Source: Phycisphaerae bacterium
GTDB taxonomy: Bacteria; Planctomycetota; Phycisphaerae; Phycisphaerales; Phycisphaeraceae
DNA: 64,000 nt
Assembly (NCBI GenBank): GCA_030425705.1
Contig: JAUHZU010000013.1
Span: forward strand, 1-64,000
Direction of reading: 5' to 3'
Both the position numbers and the translations under genes were made by a program. Position 1 is the first letter of the stretch. Each line of letters starts with the position of its first letter. Below the pieces are notes generated by a model. It worked only from the letters and a program-made list of their open reading frames with translations, made no database searches and was not told the origin of the DNA. Positions 61,796-64,000 of this stretch are shown one piece after another.

Positions 61796-62383
61796 TCAGC
61801 GACGCCGACGCCGTAGCAGCCCACCGGCACCGATCATCAGGAGCGCCGCGGAGCCGGGCTCGGGGACGATGGTTGCCGTGAAGGTGTAGGTGGTCGGTCC
61901 CCCGGTGTCCTGCCACCAGATCGTGTACTCGCCCTCACCCAGCGGGGCGGTGAAGCCCTGCCCACCGTAGATCGGGGTCTGGAGCAGCACCAGCACATCC
62001 GAGCCGATATCGACCGTGCCGATCAGCGACGCGGCGAGCATTGTGCTCACATCGGTGTTGCTCTCGAACGCGCCGCCGTCGTCGAGTGCGATGAAGGCCT
62101 TGTTGTCCGGCGGGTCGTCGGTCATCGCCGTCAACACCAGCGAGTTCAGCGTCTCGCCGGGCCCGACGCTGATCGTGAAGTAATCCGGGTCGAGCGGGTC
62201 GGAGACGGTCGAGCCGCTGATCGTATGCACACCGACGCCGAGGTCGATGACGGTCGGTGCCGAGCCATCGTTGGAGAAGTCGCCTTCGACCGCTTCGTCA
62301 AAGGCCGCGGCGCTGGCACCGCCCGAGATCATGAGCCCGAGGGCCCCGCACAACAACACACCTGCAGGGGTTCTTTTTTCCAT
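61796..62383 (-). CDS. Secreted PEP-CTERM protein
   Basis: 195 residues. Signal peptide 1-~25 (GVLLCGALGLMISGGASAAA). Acidic beta-rich body (FTISVGPGETLNSLVLTAM, GEGEYTIWWQDTGGPTTYT) like a bacterial pre-peptidase-type sandwich. Tail VPEPGSAALLMIGAGGLL plus RRRRR. It is the third such protein in the window. The flank upstream (62384-62450) is AT-rich for this genome and probably carries its promoter. Confidence 0.88.
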   Translation of the reverse strand: MEKRTPAGVLLCGALGLMISGGASAAAFDEAVEGDFSNDGSAPTVIDLGVGVHTISGSTVSDPLDPDYFTISVGPGETLNSLVLTAMTDDPPDNKAFIALDDGGAFESNTDVSTMLAASLIGTVDIGSDVLVLLQTPIYGGQGFTAPLGEGEYTIWWQDTGGPTTYTFTATIVPEPGSAALLMIGAGGLLRRRRR

Positions 62384-62508
62384 GCAGGAAGGGTATACCC
62401 GTAATCGTTTTTGTCAACGAAAACGCGGGCGATTTGGAAGAAAAAACGCAACGAGAGCCACGGCCTAACGCACTAGAGTTAGATGTGATGCTGGGCAAGA
62501 TAGCCGGG

Positions 62509-63411
62509 TCAGGATGGACGGGATGCTGCTGCGCGTTCCGCGTCGAGTTGTTGTTGCCGCATCCGGAATCGGGCCTTCTGCTCGTCGGTGAGCCGGTCGA
62601 CACACGCCGGGCAGCTCACGCCACGCTCGTAGCCCGGCTGCCGAGCGTCCTTGGCCGAGACCGGCAGCCCGCAGCCGTAGCACAGGCCGTAGCCGCCGGG
62701 CCGCAGCCCGTGGCCGACCGACACGCGCTCGTCGAAGACGTAGCACTCGCCGTCCCACCGCGACTGCTCGGGCGAGACTTCTTCCAGGTACTTGAGGATG
62801 CCCCCGCGCAGGTGGAACACATCCTTAAACCCCCGCTGCTTCAGGTACGCGGTCGCCTTCTCGCAGCGGATCCCGCCGGTGCAGAACATTGCGACCTTCG
62901 GGTGCTTCTCCGGGTCCAGGTGCTCGTCGACGAAACGTGGGAACGCGCTGAACGAGTCGGTCTCCGGGTCGGCCGCGCCGCGGAACGTGCCCAGCGCGAC
63001 CTCGTACCCGTTGCGCGTATCGATCAGCGTGACCCCGGGGTCGTCCACCAACGCGTTCCAGTCCTGCGGGTCGACATACGTCCCGACGCTCTGCCGAGGG
63101 TCGATGCCCGGCACGCCCATCGTCACGATCTCCCGCTTCAGCCGCACCTTCGCCCGCTTGAACGGCATCGCCTCCGCGAACGACTCCTTGTGCGTCAGCC
63201 CGGGGAACCGCGCGTCCTCCCGCAGCCAGGCGAGCAACGCGTCGATGCCCGCACGCTCCCCCGCGACCGTGCCGTTGATCCCCTCGTCGGCCAGCAGCAG
63301 CGTGCCCCGGATGCCGTGCCGGCCCATATGCTCCCGCAGCGGCGCACACAACGCTCCCGGCGAATCGACCGGCGTGAACTGATACATCGCGGCAACAACA
63401 AACCGTGGCAT
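62509..63411 (-). CDS. trhO: tRNA uridine(34) hydroxylase, rhodanese family
   Basis: 300 residues, UPF0176/TrhO. An N-terminal ferredoxin-like domain ([31 protein letters not shown]) is followed by a rhodanese domain with [15 protein letters not shown] and active-site CTGGIRCEK (Cys177, Cys183). The C-terminus has a Cys-rich zinc-like part ([12 protein letters not shown]). Makes 5-hydroxyuridine at tRNA wobble position with O2. ATG 63411 begins the conserved start. Confidence 0.93.
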   Translation of the reverse strand: MPRFVVAAMYQFTPVDSPGALCAPLREHMGRHGIRGTLLLADEGINGTVAGERAGIDALLAWLREDARFPGLTHKESFAEAMPFKRAKVRLKREIVTMGVPGIDPRQSVGTYVDPQDWNALVDDPGVTLIDTRNGYEVALGTFRGAADPETDSFSAFPRFVDEHLDPEKHPKVAMFCTGGIRCEKATAYLKQRGFKDVFHLRGGILKYLEEVSPEQSRWDGECYVFDERVSVGHGLRPGGYGLCYGCGLPVSAKDARQPGYERGVSCPACVDRLTDEQKARFRMRQQQLDAERAAASRPS

Positions 63412-63513
63412 CCGCACAGTGTAACCCGCACGCGCCGCCGCCTTCGTCCGCCGCCGTGCCACACGCGGCTAAACTACCCGTGACCGATCCATCCCCCAGC
63501 CCCCGCACCCGCC

Positions 63514-63831
63514 ATGCCCGCCACACCCATCGCCCGCCTCCGGCTCCTGGGCCTCATCGAGGGCACCTCCACCCTGGTCCTCTTCTGCATCGCCATGCCC
63601 ATCAAGTACGTTGAGGCGCTGGGCAACCACGAAGAGCCCGTCCGCATCGTCGGGTCCATCCACGGCGGGCTGTTCCTGCTCTACGTCGCCGCCGCGCTGT
63701 ACTGCACCCTCCGCCACGCGCTGCCCGTGAAGCTCCTGCTGCTCACCGTCGCCGCGGCCGTCGTCCCACTCGGCCCGTTCGTCATTGACCACAAGCTCAA
63801 GCGCCACGAGCAGCAGGCCGCGCAGGGCTGA
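63514..63831 (+). CDS. DUF3817 membrane protein
   Basis: 105 residues with three hydrophobic helices. Signatures EGTSTLVLFCIAMPIKY and GSIHGGLFLLYVAAAL match DUF3817/YdzA-like proteins of unknown function. Basic end (HKLKRHEQQ). Confidence 0.88.
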   Translation: MPATPIARLRLLGLIEGTSTLVLFCIAMPIKYVEALGNHEEPVRIVGSIHGGLFLLYVAAALYCTLRHALPVKLLLLTVAAAVVPLGPFVIDHKLKRHEQQAAQG

Positions 63832-63844
63832 ACGGCCGCGCCGC

Positions 63845-64000
63845 TCAGTTTGCTGTCTCGGCGATGATGATCATCACGATCACACCGATGCCGATGAGCG
63901 TGCCCAGCACCCCGGTGACGATGCCGATCCACGCGCGGATCGTGCTCGTCGTCTTGCCGTAGGCCGACTCCTGCACGTTCCACTTCTTCAGCCCCAGCAC
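63845..64000 (-). CDS. C-terminal end of a membrane protein (cut by window edge)
   Basis: The last 51 codons of a minus-strand gene that runs off the right edge. The end is WNVQESAYGKTTSTIRAWIG then a hydrophobic helix (IVTGVLGTLIGIGVIVMIII) and a short polar tail with stop TGA at 63845-63847. Layout resembles the last helix of small multi-pass proteins; family not decidable. Confidence 0.65.
   Translation of the reverse strand: MLGLKKWNVQESAYGKTTSTIRAWIGIVTGVLGTLIGIGVIVMIIIAETAN

Overview
The window looks like a piece of chromosome from a planctomycete of the class Phycisphaerae. This is inferred, not searched. The pointers are high GC (close to 70% in most genes), planctomycete-type secreted families (a PVC-type haem/HEAT membrane protein, a sulfatase, a DUF1080 protein, Gfo/Idh/MocA oxidoreductases), three secreted proteins with PEP-CTERM-like tails ending in arginine runs, and mixed short operons on both strands. 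There is no insertion sequence, prophage, CRISPR array or rRNA operon. The one RNA gene seen is a tRNA-Ser(CGA) at the left edge.

Layout. 1-8.1 kb: tRNA-Ser, a rhodanese, a tandem-ACT protein, a membrane glycosyltransferase, gpmI, plsY, two small secreted proteins closed by a strong terminator, and bioB. 8.3-14 kb: a four-gene + strand cluster of ExbB/TolQ-like channel, ExbD/TolR-like protein, large TPR protein, and a von Willebrand A protein whose N-terminal helix carries the TonB-type S-x3-H signature. This is the best candidate for an undescribed system: a proton-driven envelope motor whose TonB-like partner ends in a metal-binding VWA domain. 14-17.7 kb: a secreted serpin with a predicted Leu-Ser scissile bond, a sulfatase and dtd. 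17.7-22.9 kb, - strand: lepB with a very large insert, an anchored protein, ftsY, nusB, a PEP-CTERM-like protein and ribH.

23-35.8 kb: the PVC-type haem protein, mdh with a textbook terminator, a pair of lipoproteins, rtcB, a 30-residue membrane mini-protein with its own terminator, a secreted protein with a probable AMMECR1-like domain, rpiB and a Gfo/Idh/MocA oxidoreductase. 35.8-41.9 kb is the most patchy part: two long palindromic repeats, an SMP-30 gene whose middle 420 bases are near 48% GC, a small lower-GC gene framed by 32-base inverted repeats, an ATP-grasp ligase, a zinc metallopeptidase and a SirB1-type protein. 42-55.6 kb: a periplasmic FKBP isomerase, hydrolase, hspQ-like gene, WG-repeat protein, arfB, a secreted oxidoreductase, CpeT-like lipoprotein, DUF1080 protein, a phosphatase with an altered metal motif, a YqeY protein and lineage-specific envelope proteins. 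55.6-64 kb: a coiled-coil/HTH protein, K+ channel, DinB protein, thioesterase, a PEP-CTERM protein, an FHA-GAF-PP2C phosphatase, dodecin, a third PEP-CTERM protein, trhO, a DUF3817 protein and a gene cut by the right edge.

The housekeeping genes (glycolysis, lipid, biotin and riboflavin synthesis, secretion, translation quality control) are ordinary in content. The distinctive part is the envelope and secreted set. Starts were moved inward where a Shine-Dalgarno-like sequence, signal peptide or family start argued for it. All family names come from reading motifs by eye.
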